NCBI GenBank assembly: GCA_021324395.1
Contig: JAJPJG010000051.1
Location: 62,001 to 126,000, forward strand
Origin: Spartobacteria bacterium
Lineage (GTDB): Bacteria > Verrucomicrobiota > Verrucomicrobiia > Chthoniobacterales > Chthoniobacteraceae
Direction: 5' to 3'
DNA length: 64,000 bases
A program made the translations under genes and the position numbers. Shown here piece by piece: positions 51,822 through 60,617 of the stretch. The first letter of the stretch is position 1. Each line of letters starts with the position of its first letter. The notes under the pieces were generated by a model, which ran no database searches, was not told where the DNA came from, and saw only the letters and a program-made list of their open reading frames with translations.

Positions 51822-53522
51822 GTGGCACAAAACGACGATTACGTAATTGAGATCCTTCAGGACACCGGTCTTGTCACCAAATCGCAGCTCGATCGCGCGC
51901 GCGCCGAAGCGTCGCCGAAACGAAGCGTAGTGGATACGTTGGTCGAAAACGGCATTGTCTCACAGGAAGACGTCACGCGCGCTCTCGCAGCACACGCGAG
52001 CATGGATTTCGTCGATCTGAATGCCATCACGATTCCGCAGGATGTCATCAACACGATTCCGCCGGATGTTGCACGGCGTTATAGAGTCGTGCCGATCGCG
52101 CAGCTCGACGGCAGCTTGATGGTCGCCATCGGCGATCCGCTGAATTTCGACACGTTCGATAATCTCAACTTTTTGCTGAAACGCGACGTCGAGTTTGTCT
52201 GCTCCACACCGGATCAGATCAGAACCGCGCTGATGAAATATTACGGCACGGCCGAGGAAGCCGCCGCCGCGCTCGAAGGACAAATCGGTGACGGCATCGA
52301 AATTAGCGGCGAAAGCGTCGGTGACGTAGTTGAAGGCGAAGTCGGCGATGCGCCGATCATCAAGATGGTGACGATGCTCATCCTCGAGGCTTACAAATCG
52401 CGCGCGAGCGACATTCATCTCGAGCCGCTGGAAAAACGCTTCCGCGTTCGCTTCCGGATCGACGGCGTTTTGCACGAGATGCAAAGCCCGCCGAAGAAGC
52501 TGCAGAGCGCCGTCACGAGCCGTTTGAAAATCATGACCGGCTCGATGAGCATCGCCGAAAAACGCGTTCCGCAGGACGGTCGAATCCAGGTGAAGATGGG
52601 CAAAAAATCGATCGACTTGCGCGTTTCGACCATCCCGACAAATCACGGTGAAAGCATCGTCATGCGTATCTTGGACAAGTCGAGCATGGGCGCGCTCGGA
52701 TTGCCGCAGCTCGGTTTTTTGAGCGACGACCAGGAGATTTTCGAGCGGCTCATCACGCTGCCCGACGGCATCATTCTGGTGACCGGCCCGACCGGTTCCG
52801 GCAAATCGACGACGCTTTACGCGTGTTTAAATTCGATTAACAAGCCCGACCGGAAGATCATCACCGTCGAGGATCCAGTCGAATATCAGATGAACGGCAT
52901 CAACCAAGTGCAGGTGAACGTCGATATCGGCATGACTTTTCCAGCAGCGCTTCGCTCGATGCTCCGCCAGGCGCCGAACATCATCATGATCGGTGAAATT
53001 CGCGACGCCGAAACGGCGAACATCGCGATCAACGCATCGCTCACCGGCCACCTCGTTTTCTCGACGCTTCACACCAATGACGCGCCAAGTGCCGTCGCGC
53101 GACTTGTCGACATCGGCGTGCAGCCGTTCCTTGTTTCCAGCTCCGTCCGCGCGATCATGGCGCAACGGCTCGTCCGCAAGTTGTGCGACAAATGCAAACA
53201 ACCCGCCGAGTTATCGGAAGCCGAAATGCGCGCGCTCCACATCGACGCTTCGCAAGTCGGTGACGCCGCGGTCATGCATCCGCGTGGCTGCGACGCCTGC
53301 CGCCACGTCGGCTACAAAGGCCGGATGGGCATCTTCGAGATTTTCCTCATCGACGACGACGTCCGATTCATGATCAACGACCGCGCATCGACCCTCGCGT
53401 TGCGCAAACGCGCCCGCGAAATGGGCATGCGCACCTTGCGCGAAGATGGCGTCCGCAAAGTCCTCTCCGGCCTAACCACCGCCGAGGAAGTCATCGCGAC
53501 GACGATGGGAGACGCGGACTAA
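51822..53522 (+). CDS. pilB: type IV pilus assembly ATPase PilB (GspE family)
   Basis: 566 residues from a GTG at 51822. It powers pilus extension at the inner membrane. The N-terminal MshEN-like domain covers residues 1-145 (VTRALAAHASMDFVDLNAITIP). Walker A is GPTGSGKST, the Asp box ITVEDPVEYQM, Walker B MIGEIRDAETA, and the His box HLVFSTLHTNDAPSA. The zinc-binding Cys are in CDKCKQP and CDACRHVGYKGRMG, as in PilB. A heptad hairpin repeat and pilT follow. No pilin or pilC gene is in the window. Confidence 0.95.
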   Translation: MAQNDDYVIEILQDTGLVTKSQLDRARAEASPKRSVVDTLVENGIVSQEDVTRALAAHASMDFVDLNAITIPQDVINTIPPDVARRYRVVPIAQLDGSLMVAIGDPLNFDTFDNLNFLLKRDVEFVCSTPDQIRTALMKYYGTAEEAAAALEGQIGDGIEISGESVGDVVEGEVGDAPIIKMVTMLILEAYKSRASDIHLEPLEKRFRVRFRIDGVLHEMQSPPKKLQSAVTSRLKIMTGSMSIAEKRVPQDGRIQVKMGKKSIDLRVSTIPTNHGESIVMRILDKSSMGALGLPQLGFLSDDQEIFERLITLPDGIILVTGPTGSGKSTTLYACLNSINKPDRKIITVEDPVEYQMNGINQVQVNVDIGMTFPAALRSMLRQAPNIIMIGEIRDAETANIAINASLTGHLVFSTLHTNDAPSAVARLVDIGVQPFLVSSSVRAIMAQRLVRKLCDKCKQPAELSEAEMRALHIDASQVGDAAVMHPRGCDACRHVGYKGRMGIFEIFLIDDDVRFMINDRASTLALRKRAREMGMRTLREDGVRKVLSGLTTAEEVIATTMGDAD

Positions 53523-53599
53523 ATGCAAAACGCAAAAGACGGACAAAACGCAGAATTCATTCTGCGCGCACTTTTGCATTTTGATTTTTGATTTTTCGC
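53521..53599. repeat. heptad-periodic hairpin element (copy 6)
   Basis: Left arm AAATGCA, AAACGCA, AAAGACG; right arm TTTTGCA, TTTTGAT, TTTTGAT, all in 7-bp phase. The centre is the perfect stem CGCAGAAT/ATTCTGCG. AAATGCAAAA at the start is the exact complement of TTTTGCATTT near the end. It fills the pilB-pilT gap and begins within the pilB stop codon. Confidence 0.75.
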
Positions 53600-53600
53600 A

Positions 53601-54677
53601 ATGTCCACCATTCCTCTTGAAGACCTTCTCCGCCTCGTCATCGAGGAAGATGCGTCGGATTTGCACATCGCGGTCGGCGTTCCGCCCACGCTACGCATCA
53701 AGGGCACGCTGACAAAACTCAATGTCGCGCCGCTCGCGCCGGCGGACACCGAGACACTCGCACGTGGACTCGCGCCTGACTTTCACTTCGACAAAGTCAA
53801 CACGGAGGGGAGCGCCGATTTTGCCATTTCCTTCCGCGACAACAATCGCTTTCGCGTGAACGTCTATCGCGAGAAAGGCAACTACGCCGCAGCCGTTCGT
53901 CTGTTGCCGAAAAAACTGATGGCGCTCGATGAGATCGGCCTGCCGCCCGCGGTGCGCGATTTGCTCGATTTGCCGCGCGGACTCGTGCTCGTCACCGGCC
54001 CGACCGGTTCCGGCAAAACGACGTCGCTGGCGAGCATGCTGACGGTCATCAACGAAACTTCGCCGCGGCATATCATCACGATCGAAGATCCGATTGAATA
54101 CTATCTCGACCACAAACTCGGCGTCGTGAACCAACGCGAAATCGGCGTCGATGTGCCGACATTTGCCGACGGCCTGCGCCGCGCACTTCGTCAGGATCCC
54201 GACGTGATTCTCGTCGGCGAAATGCGCGACCTCGAGACGATTGAAACCGCAATCACCGCCGCCGAGACCGGCCATCTCGTCTTTTCGACGCTGCACACCA
54301 CAGGCTCGGCGCGCACGATCGACCGTATTGTTGACGCGTTTCCCGCGGACCATCAGGAGCAAATTCGCGTGCAGCTTTCGACGAATCTTAAAGCGGTTCT
54401 GTCGCAACTCCTGCTCCCGCGTGCCGATGGCAAAGGTCGCATCGCCGTGCACGAGCTCATGATCAACACGCCATCGATCGCCGCGCTGATCCGCGATAAC
54501 AAATCCTTCCGCATCCAAAACGACATTCTCACCGGCTCGAAATTCGGCATGGTCTCGCTCGAATTTTCGCTCGTCGATCTTTACCAGCGCGGCCTTATCA
54601 CACGCGATCTCGTCACCGGAATGGCGCAGGACCAGCAGGTCGCGCGGCAGCTCCTCGGCGAACCGGCGGCAGTTTAA
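53601..54677 (+). CDS. pilT: type IV pilus retraction ATPase PilT
   Basis: 358 residues, standard for PilT. It drives pilus retraction and twitching, and is needed for DNA uptake in many species. N-terminal PAS-like part (EEDASDLHIAVGVPPTLRIKG), Walker [11 protein letters not shown], Asp box ITIEDPIEYYLDHK, Walker B VILVGEMRDLETI, His box GHLVFSTLHTTGSARTIDR, and the PilT signature AIRDNK-type segment (AALIRDNKSF). It follows pilB by 78 bp in the same direction and ends 15 bp from a convergent gene. Confidence 0.95.
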   Translation: MSTIPLEDLLRLVIEEDASDLHIAVGVPPTLRIKGTLTKLNVAPLAPADTETLARGLAPDFHFDKVNTEGSADFAISFRDNNRFRVNVYREKGNYAAAVRLLPKKLMALDEIGLPPAVRDLLDLPRGLVLVTGPTGSGKTTSLASMLTVINETSPRHIITIEDPIEYYLDHKLGVVNQREIGVDVPTFADGLRRALRQDPDVILVGEMRDLETIETAITAAETGHLVFSTLHTTGSARTIDRIVDAFPADHQEQIRVQLSTNLKAVLSQLLLPRADGKGRIAVHELMINTPSIAALIRDNKSFRIQNDILTGSKFGMVSLEFSLVDLYQRGLITRDLVTGMAQDQQVARQLLGEPAAV

Positions 54678-54692
54678 AACACGCGCGGTTTT

Positions 54693-55490
54693 TTAGCCGA
54701 TGCGCTTGATTTCGCAAAAGGTGCGCGTGATTTCGCCGTCGCGCGCGCTGCACAGAAAATAGCCTTTTTGCGGCGTGGCGTCGTTGTTCGCGCGCCACCA
54801 GGAGCAGCAGCGATTTGTCGTGACAGGCGCATGCGCGAATTCGCGCCGCGTGTAGCCATGCCAGTGGCCGTTGAAGACGGCGCGCAAACTTTGCCTTCGG
54901 AAACGCTCCAGCACTTGCGGCGCGTTGCGAGGACGCGTCCAGACGCCGGTGCCCATCGGAAAATGCGTAAGCAAAACCGTCGGCTTTTCGTGGTTGATCG
55001 ACGGTAAGTTTTCATCGAGCCAGTCGAGTGTGGTCTGTGGAATTTTTGTGTAGAAAACCTGTTGCCCCTGCGTTGAGTCGAGTGCGACGAATTGCCATCC
55101 TTTGTGCTCAAAATGGTAGTTGATACTGCGCGGAAAAATTTGCTCAAACGCGCGCCGATCATCCTCCGCCGCGTGATCGTGATTCCCGATCGTCGCAAAA
55201 AGCGGAACGCGCAGTTGCCCGAAAATTTCACGCACCGCGCCGATCTGCTCTGCGTGCCCATTCTCCGCGAGATCACCGTTTAGCACGCAAAAATCGGCTT
55301 CATGACTGCGCATCGCGCGAACCACGCCCTCGAACCATTCGCCGCAGCGCGCATCGCGATAGTGCAAATCGTTCACGACGATGAAGCGGAAGTCCGCACC
55401 CCTTTCGTTCGCACGCAAGATTCGCGGAATGCCGAGCGCCAGCGCACTCAGCGCGGTTTTGCGCAGCATCTCGCGGCGGGTGAAAAGCAT
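54693..55490 (-). CDS. exported metallophosphoesterase
   Basis: 265 residues. The N-terminus FTRREMLRKTALSALALGIP has a twin-Arg-like start and a hydrophobic stretch, so export (possibly by Tat) is likely. The calcineurin-type metal motifs are VNDLHYRD (D-x-H), VLNGDLAENG (GD), IGNHDH (GNHD), LTHFPMG (H) and NGHWHGYTR (GHxH). Substrate unknown; relatives include phosphodiesterases and acid phosphatases. It is convergent with pilT and lies 31 bp beyond the start side of... the YihY gene, which reads the same way further right. Confidence 0.87.
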   Translation of the reverse strand: MLFTRREMLRKTALSALALGIPRILRANERGADFRFIVVNDLHYRDARCGEWFEGVVRAMRSHEADFCVLNGDLAENGHAEQIGAVREIFGQLRVPLFATIGNHDHAAEDDRRAFEQIFPRSINYHFEHKGWQFVALDSTQGQQVFYTKIPQTTLDWLDENLPSINHEKPTVLLTHFPMGTGVWTRPRNAPQVLERFRRQSLRAVFNGHWHGYTRREFAHAPVTTNRCCSWWRANNDATPQKGYFLCSARDGEITRTFCEIKRIG

Positions 55491-55520
55491 CGCTCGAGTT
55501 TAATCTGTCCCCATTGCTTT

Positions 55521-56366
55521 TCAATCTCCCGCGCGCGTGCCGTGATGCCGCGAATAGACGTGCGTGAACTCCGCACCGAATAGCAAAATCATCGACGAGT
55601 AATAAACCCAGAGCAGCAGCATCGCGACCGAGCCCGCCGCACCGTAGCTCGACACAAGCGCGCTGCGGCCGAGATAAAGCCCGAGCAAAAATTTGCCGAT
55701 TGAGAAAAAGAACGACGTCGCAAAGGCGCCGTGCAAGACATCGCGCCAGGCGATTTTTGTCTCCGGCAGAATCTTAAAAATCATCGCGAACAGCGCCGCA
55801 CTGACGAGCACCGAGACGACGAAGTTCAGTGCTTCCGCGACCATTTGAAAAGCGGGCATCGTGGAGTGGAGCATCGTCGTGATCGCAGTGATCGCGGCGG
55901 AAATCACCAGCGAGACAAGCAGCAAAAAGCCGAAACCGAGCACGGCGGCAAAGGAGAGAAAGCGGTTCTTGATGAGCGCGCAAAACCCGCTGCTTTCGGT
56001 CGTCGGCACTTTCCAGATATTGTTTAACGCTGATTGCAATTCCGCGAACACACCGGAAGCGCCGAAAAGCAGCGTCACCGCGCCGACGATCACCGCGATC
56101 GTGCTCTTCTTTGGCTGCATCGCGCTTTGCACCATCGACTGCACCGCGATTGCGCCCGCGTCGCCGAGGAGACCGCGAATTTGCAGCGAGATTTGCTCCG
56201 ACGCGCCATGATAAGTGAAAACGAGCCCCGCGATCGAAATCGCGATCACCAGCAGCGGCGCGAGGGAAAAGATCGTGTAGTAAGCCAGCGCCGCAGCCAT
56301 GCGGCTCGCGTTGTCGTTGCTGAAATCCGCGCACGTTTTCTTGAGCAGCGCGATGCATTCTTTCAT
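55521..56366 (-). CDS. YihY/BrkB-family inner membrane protein
   Basis: 281 residues from the ATG at 56366; an ATG ten codons earlier is also in frame. Six membrane helices. The family motifs are SRMAAALAYYTIFSLAPLLVI, LLFGASGVFAELQSALNNIWKVP, FILPETKIAWRDVLHGA-type (here KILPETKIAWRDVLHGAF), and SSYGAAGSVAMLLLWVYYSSMILLFGAEFTHVY. Formerly labelled ribonuclease BN, a name since withdrawn; the function is unknown. It is 30 bp upstream of the metallophosphoesterase in the same direction, so an operon is possible. Confidence 0.92.
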   Translation of the reverse strand: MKECIALLKKTCADFSNDNASRMAAALAYYTIFSLAPLLVIAISIAGLVFTYHGASEQISLQIRGLLGDAGAIAVQSMVQSAMQPKKSTIAVIVGAVTLLFGASGVFAELQSALNNIWKVPTTESSGFCALIKNRFLSFAAVLGFGFLLLVSLVISAAITAITTMLHSTMPAFQMVAEALNFVVSVLVSAALFAMIFKILPETKIAWRDVLHGAFATSFFFSIGKFLLGLYLGRSALVSSYGAAGSVAMLLLWVYYSSMILLFGAEFTHVYSRHHGTRAGD

Positions 56367-56442
56367 CAAAGGAAATTCGCACGCGCAAAACGCCACGCGC
56401 TTTTCATTCGATTTACAAAGCGTAGCGCGTTAGTAACGGCTC

Positions 56443-57291
56443 GTGTCCGCTACGCTGCTGAAAATCTCCTGTCCCGACCGCGTCGGTCTGCTCGCGCGGC
56501 TGACGAGTTTCGTCGCGTATCACGGCGGCAATCTGCTGGAAGTGCATCAGTTCACCGACCCGCTCAGCGGCTGGTTTTTCGCGCGGCTCGCCATCGACAC
56601 GGGCACGCTCGCTCTCGATCTGCCCGCGCTGCGGAAGGCATTCAAGCCGACTGCCGACGAGCTGCAGGCCGACTGGACGATTCGCGATGAGACAGTGAAA
56701 ATGCGCGTCGTCATCCTCGTCAGCAAACTCGGCCATTGCCTCGCAGACCTGCTCTGGCGCTGGCGCTCCGGCGAATTGCCCATCGACATTCCGCTCGTCA
56801 TTTCGAACCACGAGGACTTCCGCGAGATGACCGAACGCGAAGGGCTGCGCTTCGAGTTCGTGCCGACCGACGACAAGGCGGCTGCTTTTGAAAAAATGCG
56901 CGAGCTGTTTCGCTCCGTAAACGCCGAGCTCATCGTCCTCGCGCGCTACATGCAGATTTTGCCGCGCGAGATTTGCGACGAATGGCCGGGCCGCATCATC
57001 AACATCCACCACTCGTTTTTGCCGTCATTCGTCGGCGCGAATCCCTACAAGCGCGCCTATGATCGCGGGGTGAAATTAATCGGCGCGACGTGCCACTACG
57101 CCACCGCCGAGCTCGACGAAGGCCCGATCATCGACCAGGAAGTCGTCCGCGTGGAGCACTTCCACATGCCCGATGATTTGCTGCGCCTAGGCCGCGATTG
57201 CGAACGCCTCGCCCTCGCCCGCGGCGTCCGCTACCACATCCACGACCGCGTCCTCATCCACGGGAAGAAATCGATCGTCTTCCGCGACTAA
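56443..57291 (+). CDS. purU: formyltetrahydrofolate deformylase
   Basis: 282 residues from a GTG at 56443. It releases formate from 10-formyl-tetrahydrofolate, balancing one-carbon pools. An N-terminal ACT domain (LLKISCPDRVGLLARLTSFVAYHGGNL) is followed by the formyltransferase core with LVISNHEDFREM, LARYMQILP, and the catalytic HHSFLPSFVGANPYKRAYDRGVKLIGATCHY; the Asp lies in DEGPIIDQE. All catalytic positions (Asn, His, Asp) are present. Single gene, starting 76 bp from the divergent YihY gene. Confidence 0.95.
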   Translation: MSATLLKISCPDRVGLLARLTSFVAYHGGNLLEVHQFTDPLSGWFFARLAIDTGTLALDLPALRKAFKPTADELQADWTIRDETVKMRVVILVSKLGHCLADLLWRWRSGELPIDIPLVISNHEDFREMTEREGLRFEFVPTDDKAAAFEKMRELFRSVNAELIVLARYMQILPREICDEWPGRIINIHHSFLPSFVGANPYKRAYDRGVKLIGATCHYATAELDEGPIIDQEVVRVEHFHMPDDLLRLGRDCERLALARGVRYHIHDRVLIHGKKSIVFRD

Positions 57292-57320
57292 CCGGCAATC
57301 CCCGGCAATCCCCGGCAACT
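57292..57320. repeat. three tandem copies of CCGGCAATCC
   Basis: A 10-bp unit repeated two and a half to three times just past the purU stop; the last copy reads CCGGCAACTC. The rest of the 109-bp gap before the next gene shows nothing else. Confidence 0.7.
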
Positions 57321-57400
57321 CCGACGAGCCCGCTGTCGCTGACTTTCTACTGGTAGATCTCTTTCACACGTCTATTTTCGACAAACAAACTAAAACACCT

Positions 57401-57715
57401 ATGAAATACATGCTCACCTGGACGGAACGTCCGCAAGGCTCACCGATCGAATACGAGAATGCCCAAAAGCGCATTCTGGAGGTTTTCACACAATGGAAAG
57501 CTCCCGCCAATTTCAAGATCGAGCTCTTCGTCGTCCGGGTGGGCGACTGGGGCGGCTATATGATGGTGGATTGCGATGATCCCACCACCGTCCACAAGGT
57601 CTGCTCGATGCTCCCTGCGTTTGTATTCGAGGCGCGCCCGGTCATCCCCATCGAGGATGCTGTGCGCGTGGAACTCGAATCTATCGCGTTTCGCGATGGA
57701 CTGCCGAAAAAATGA
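57401..57715 (+). CDS. DUF3303-type small protein
   Basis: 104 residues without a signal peptide. The pattern KYMLTWTERPQG, then VLEVF-like helix (ILEVFTQWKAPANF), WGGYMMVDCDDPTTVHKVCSMLPAFVFEARPVIPIEDAV fits the DUF3303 ferredoxin-like fold, a stress-type alpha/beta monomer. Function unknown. It precedes the PafA-like gene by about 125 bp and in the same direction, with no terminator visible between them. Confidence 0.8.
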   Translation: MKYMLTWTERPQGSPIEYENAQKRILEVFTQWKAPANFKIELFVVRVGDWGGYMMVDCDDPTTVHKVCSMLPAFVFEARPVIPIEDAVRVELESIAFRDGLPKK

Positions 57716-57839
57716 TGCATCGACGCCGGCAATGTCTGCGGTGAAAGGGTGTTAAGTCAGGCTCAAAGCGGCGCGATTCGCCGTAACTGGCAGGCGCATA
57801 AATCTTGTGCAATCGCGGTTCATGGGGGAAGTTTCGGGC

Positions 57840-59234
57840 GTGAACCGCATCGTCGGCCTCGAAACGGAATACGGTTGCCTCGTCACCGACGCGCACGGGA
57901 TCGGTTGCGTCGATTCGTGGCCGGTGCGGGTGAAGAATCATCTCTTTAAAAAAGAGAGGTTGGGCGCGATCGACCTGCACTATCGCGATTACGAGGAGCC
58001 GCCGGGCAATGGCGGTTTTTTGCTAAATGGCGGACGGCTTTACGTCGATATGGGGCATCTCGAATACTCGTCGCCGGAATGTCTCACGGTGCGCGATATT
58101 GTCGCTTACGATCTCGCGGGCGACGCGATGCTGCAGCTCGGGCTGGAGGAAATGGATGCGACGGAGCACGTCTCGTTTTTAAAAAACAACGTCGATCATC
58201 ACACCGGCGCTACGTTTGGCTGCCACGAAAATTACCTCATGCGGCGCGACGTGCAGTTCAATCCGGACATTCTCGGCACGCTGCTTTCGTTCCTCGCGAC
58301 GCGGCAAGTTTTCACCGGCGCGGGACGCGTCGGCTCGGCGAATCCGCTCTCGTTCGAGTTTGAATCGCTGCCCGAGGATGGCCTCGTCGATTTTCAAATC
58401 TCACAACGCGCCGATCACATCGTGAACGACATCTACCAGTGGGTGCAGTTCAACCGCGCGATCATCAACGCGCGCGACGAGCCACTCGCGGATTACCGGA
58501 AATATCGGCGGCTGCATTTGTTGATCGGCGACTCGAACATGAGCCCGTTCGCGACCGCGCTGAAGGTCGGCACGACGGCGCTGATTCTCACGCTTCTCGA
58601 AGATCGAAAGCTGCCGCGCGACGTGATTTTGCGCGATGCGGTGACGGCGACGCGGCAGATTTCGCGCGACGCGACAGGGCGCGCGGTGATCGCGCTCGAG
58701 GACGGGCGCACACGGGACACGCTCGATATTCAATGGGAGTTTCTCGAGCACGCGCGCAAGCATCTCGCCGGCGCGGATGAAGAGACTGACTGGATTTTGG
58801 AAAGCTGGGCGTTCACGCTCGACGCGCTCGACAGAAAACCGGAGCTGCTCATCGGCGGTGTCGATTGGATTTCGAAGAAATGGATGCTCGAGATGTTTAT
58901 GGAAAAGGAGCAGCTCACCTGGCGCGATCCGTGGATGCAGAGTCTCGACCTCGAATATCACAACCTCAATCCGGCGCGCGGACTTTTCTTTGCGCTGAAT
59001 CCGGCGAAGGCCATCGGCGAATTTAACGATAGCGTGCGGCGCGAAGAGGCGTTGCGCATCCCGCCGTCAAACACGCGGGCGCATGGCCGCGGAAAAGCGG
59101 TCGAGTTTTTCCAGGCGCATGGTTCGCCGTATCTGATCAACTGGGACTCGATCGCATTCGAGAACCACAATTACCTGATGATGCAGGATCCGTTTGATTC
59201 CTACGACGGCGCGGTCGCGGAATTTCTGCGCTAA
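57840..59234 (+). CDS. pafA: PafA/Dop-family ligase (Pup- or UBact-type conjugation enzyme)
   Basis: 464 residues from the GTG at 57840, preferred because GGGGGA lies about 10 bp ahead and translation then begins NRIVGLETEYG, the family N-terminus; GTG 57807 and ATG 57822 are alternatives. Glutamine-synthetase-like fold: the ATP/Mg Glu pair in ETEYG (8-12), the catalytic Asp in RLYVDMGHLEYSSPEC (Asp about 70), GCHENYLM, LHLLIGDSNMS, and RDEPLADYRKYRRLH. The C-terminal NTRAHGRGKAVEFF and LINWDSIAFEN resemble PafA more than Dop. In other phyla it attaches Pup, or UBact, to lysines. No modifier or proteasome subunit gene is seen here. Confidence 0.85.
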   Translation: MNRIVGLETEYGCLVTDAHGIGCVDSWPVRVKNHLFKKERLGAIDLHYRDYEEPPGNGGFLLNGGRLYVDMGHLEYSSPECLTVRDIVAYDLAGDAMLQLGLEEMDATEHVSFLKNNVDHHTGATFGCHENYLMRRDVQFNPDILGTLLSFLATRQVFTGAGRVGSANPLSFEFESLPEDGLVDFQISQRADHIVNDIYQWVQFNRAIINARDEPLADYRKYRRLHLLIGDSNMSPFATALKVGTTALILTLLEDRKLPRDVILRDAVTATRQISRDATGRAVIALEDGRTRDTLDIQWEFLEHARKHLAGADEETDWILESWAFTLDALDRKPELLIGGVDWISKKWMLEMFMEKEQLTWRDPWMQSLDLEYHNLNPARGLFFALNPAKAIGEFNDSVRREEALRIPPSNTRAHGRGKAVEFFQAHGSPYLINWDSIAFENHNYLMMQDPFDSYDGAVAEFLR

Positions 59235-59243
59235 ACGCGCTGT

Positions 59244-60518
59244 TTACGCAGCGTCCTTGTCCTGTTTCTTGCGAATGAGCGGCGGCTTTTTGCCTTCGAC
59301 GACCGCGCGGTTCACCGTGACGTCGGCGATGTCTTCGCGGCTCGGGATGTCATACATGATGTCGAGCATCAGCCGCTCGAGCATCGAGCGTAGCGCACGC
59401 GCGCCGGTTTGCTTCTGCGCCGCCTGCTGAGCGAGCGCGCGCAATGCGTCTTTGGTGACGGTGAGGTTGACGCCCTCCATCGCGAGCAGCTTCGTGTATT
59501 GCTTGATCATCGCGTTTTTCGTCTCGGTCAAAATCATCGTCAACTCATCCTCCGTGAGCGGATCGAGTGCGGTGACGACCGGCAGACGTCCGATGAATTC
59601 CGGGATCATGCCGAAGCTCAGCAAATCCTCCGGCTCGGTGTGGCGGATGGCTTCCTGCGCGAGAATCTCCTCGGCGTGCTCGCTTTGCACGGCGAAACCG
59701 AGCGCGCGTTTGCCGGCGCGGCGCTGCACGATTTTGTCGAGGCCGACAAATGCGCCGCCGCAGATGAACAGGATTTTTTCGGTGTTGATCTGGATGTATT
59801 CCTGGTGCGGATGCTTGCGCCCGCCTTGCGGCGGAACGTTGCAGGTCGAGCCTTCGAGGATTTTTAATAGCGCCTGCTGCACGCCTTCGCCGCTCACGTC
59901 GCGGGTGATCGACACGTTGTCGGTTTTACGCCCGATCTTGTCGATCTCGTCGATGTAAACGATGCCAATTTCCGCGCGTTTTACGTCGTAGTCCGCATTC
60001 TGCAGCAAACGCAAAATGATGTTCTCGACATCCTCTCCGACGTAGCCGGCCTCGGTCAGGGTCGTCGCATCCGCAATGCAAAACGGCACGTCCAAAATGC
60101 GCGCGAGCGTTTTTGCTAGGAGCGTTTTGCCGCTACCGGTCGGGCCGATGAGAAGGATGTTGCTTTTCTCGATCTCGACATCTGCGAACGGATCGAGTGA
60201 AGCGACGCCGGCGGTCGTCGGCACGCTTTGCATGATGCGTTTGTAGTGATTGTGCACCGCGACGCTGAGGACTTTTTTCGCGCGGTCCTGGCCGATCACG
60301 TATTGATCGAGTTGGCGACGAATCTCCACCGGCTTCGGCACGCGCAACGAGGTCGATTGCTTGCGCGCGTCCTCGCTCAGTTCCTTATCGAGAATGCCTT
60401 TGCAGACATTGATGCAGCTATCGCAAATGTAAACGCCCGGTCCCGCGATGAGCTTGCGGACTTCCGCGTGGCTTTTGCCACAGAAGCTGCACATCGTAAG
60501 ATTGGAAGCACGGGCCAT
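59244..60518 (-). CDS. clpX: ATP-dependent Clp protease ATPase subunit ClpX
   Basis: 424 residues. It unfolds substrates and feeds them to ClpP. N-terminal zinc-binding domain (CSFCGK...CDSCINVC). AAA+ core: Walker [16 protein letters not shown], pore loop [11 protein letters not shown], Walker [11 protein letters not shown], and [18 protein letters not shown]. The ClpP-contact loop reads ALGFAVQ (LGF in place of the usual IGF). It ends with a Lys-rich tail. It lies downstream of clpP and tig in the same direction, separated from clpP by a heptad hairpin element, and converges on the PafA-like gene with a 9-bp gap. Confidence 0.96.
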   Translation of the reverse strand: MARASNLTMCSFCGKSHAEVRKLIAGPGVYICDSCINVCKGILDKELSEDARKQSTSLRVPKPVEIRRQLDQYVIGQDRAKKVLSVAVHNHYKRIMQSVPTTAGVASLDPFADVEIEKSNILLIGPTGSGKTLLAKTLARILDVPFCIADATTLTEAGYVGEDVENIILRLLQNADYDVKRAEIGIVYIDEIDKIGRKTDNVSITRDVSGEGVQQALLKILEGSTCNVPPQGGRKHPHQEYIQINTEKILFICGGAFVGLDKIVQRRAGKRALGFAVQSEHAEEILAQEAIRHTEPEDLLSFGMIPEFIGRLPVVTALDPLTEDELTMILTETKNAMIKQYTKLLAMEGVNLTVTKDALRALAQQAAQKQTGARALRSMLERLMLDIMYDIPSREDIADVTVNRAVVEGKKPPLIRKKQDKDAA

Positions 60519-60529
60519 GAGGAATTATA

Positions 60530-60617
60530 AATGATGAACGCTGAATGAAAAATCGATTCTACTGCGGATGTGCAGCGCCAATTTCGTTCTGCATTCTACA
60601 TTCATCACTCTGATTTT
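60530..60617. repeat. heptad-periodic hairpin element (copy 7)
   Basis: Left arm: AAT/AAC at 60530, 60537, 60544 and 60551 (exact 7-bp phase). Right arm: ATT at 60593 and 60600, continuing as ACT at 60607, partly inside the clpP stop. The arms TGATGAA...GAATG and CATTC...TTCATCA are complementary. It fills the clpP-clpX gap. Confidence 0.7.

Noticed and set aside
57716-57839. Possible Pup/UBact-like small gene upstream of the PafA-like gene
   Set aside because: The gap is only 124 bp and holds no frame ending in the expected Gly-rich C-terminus.
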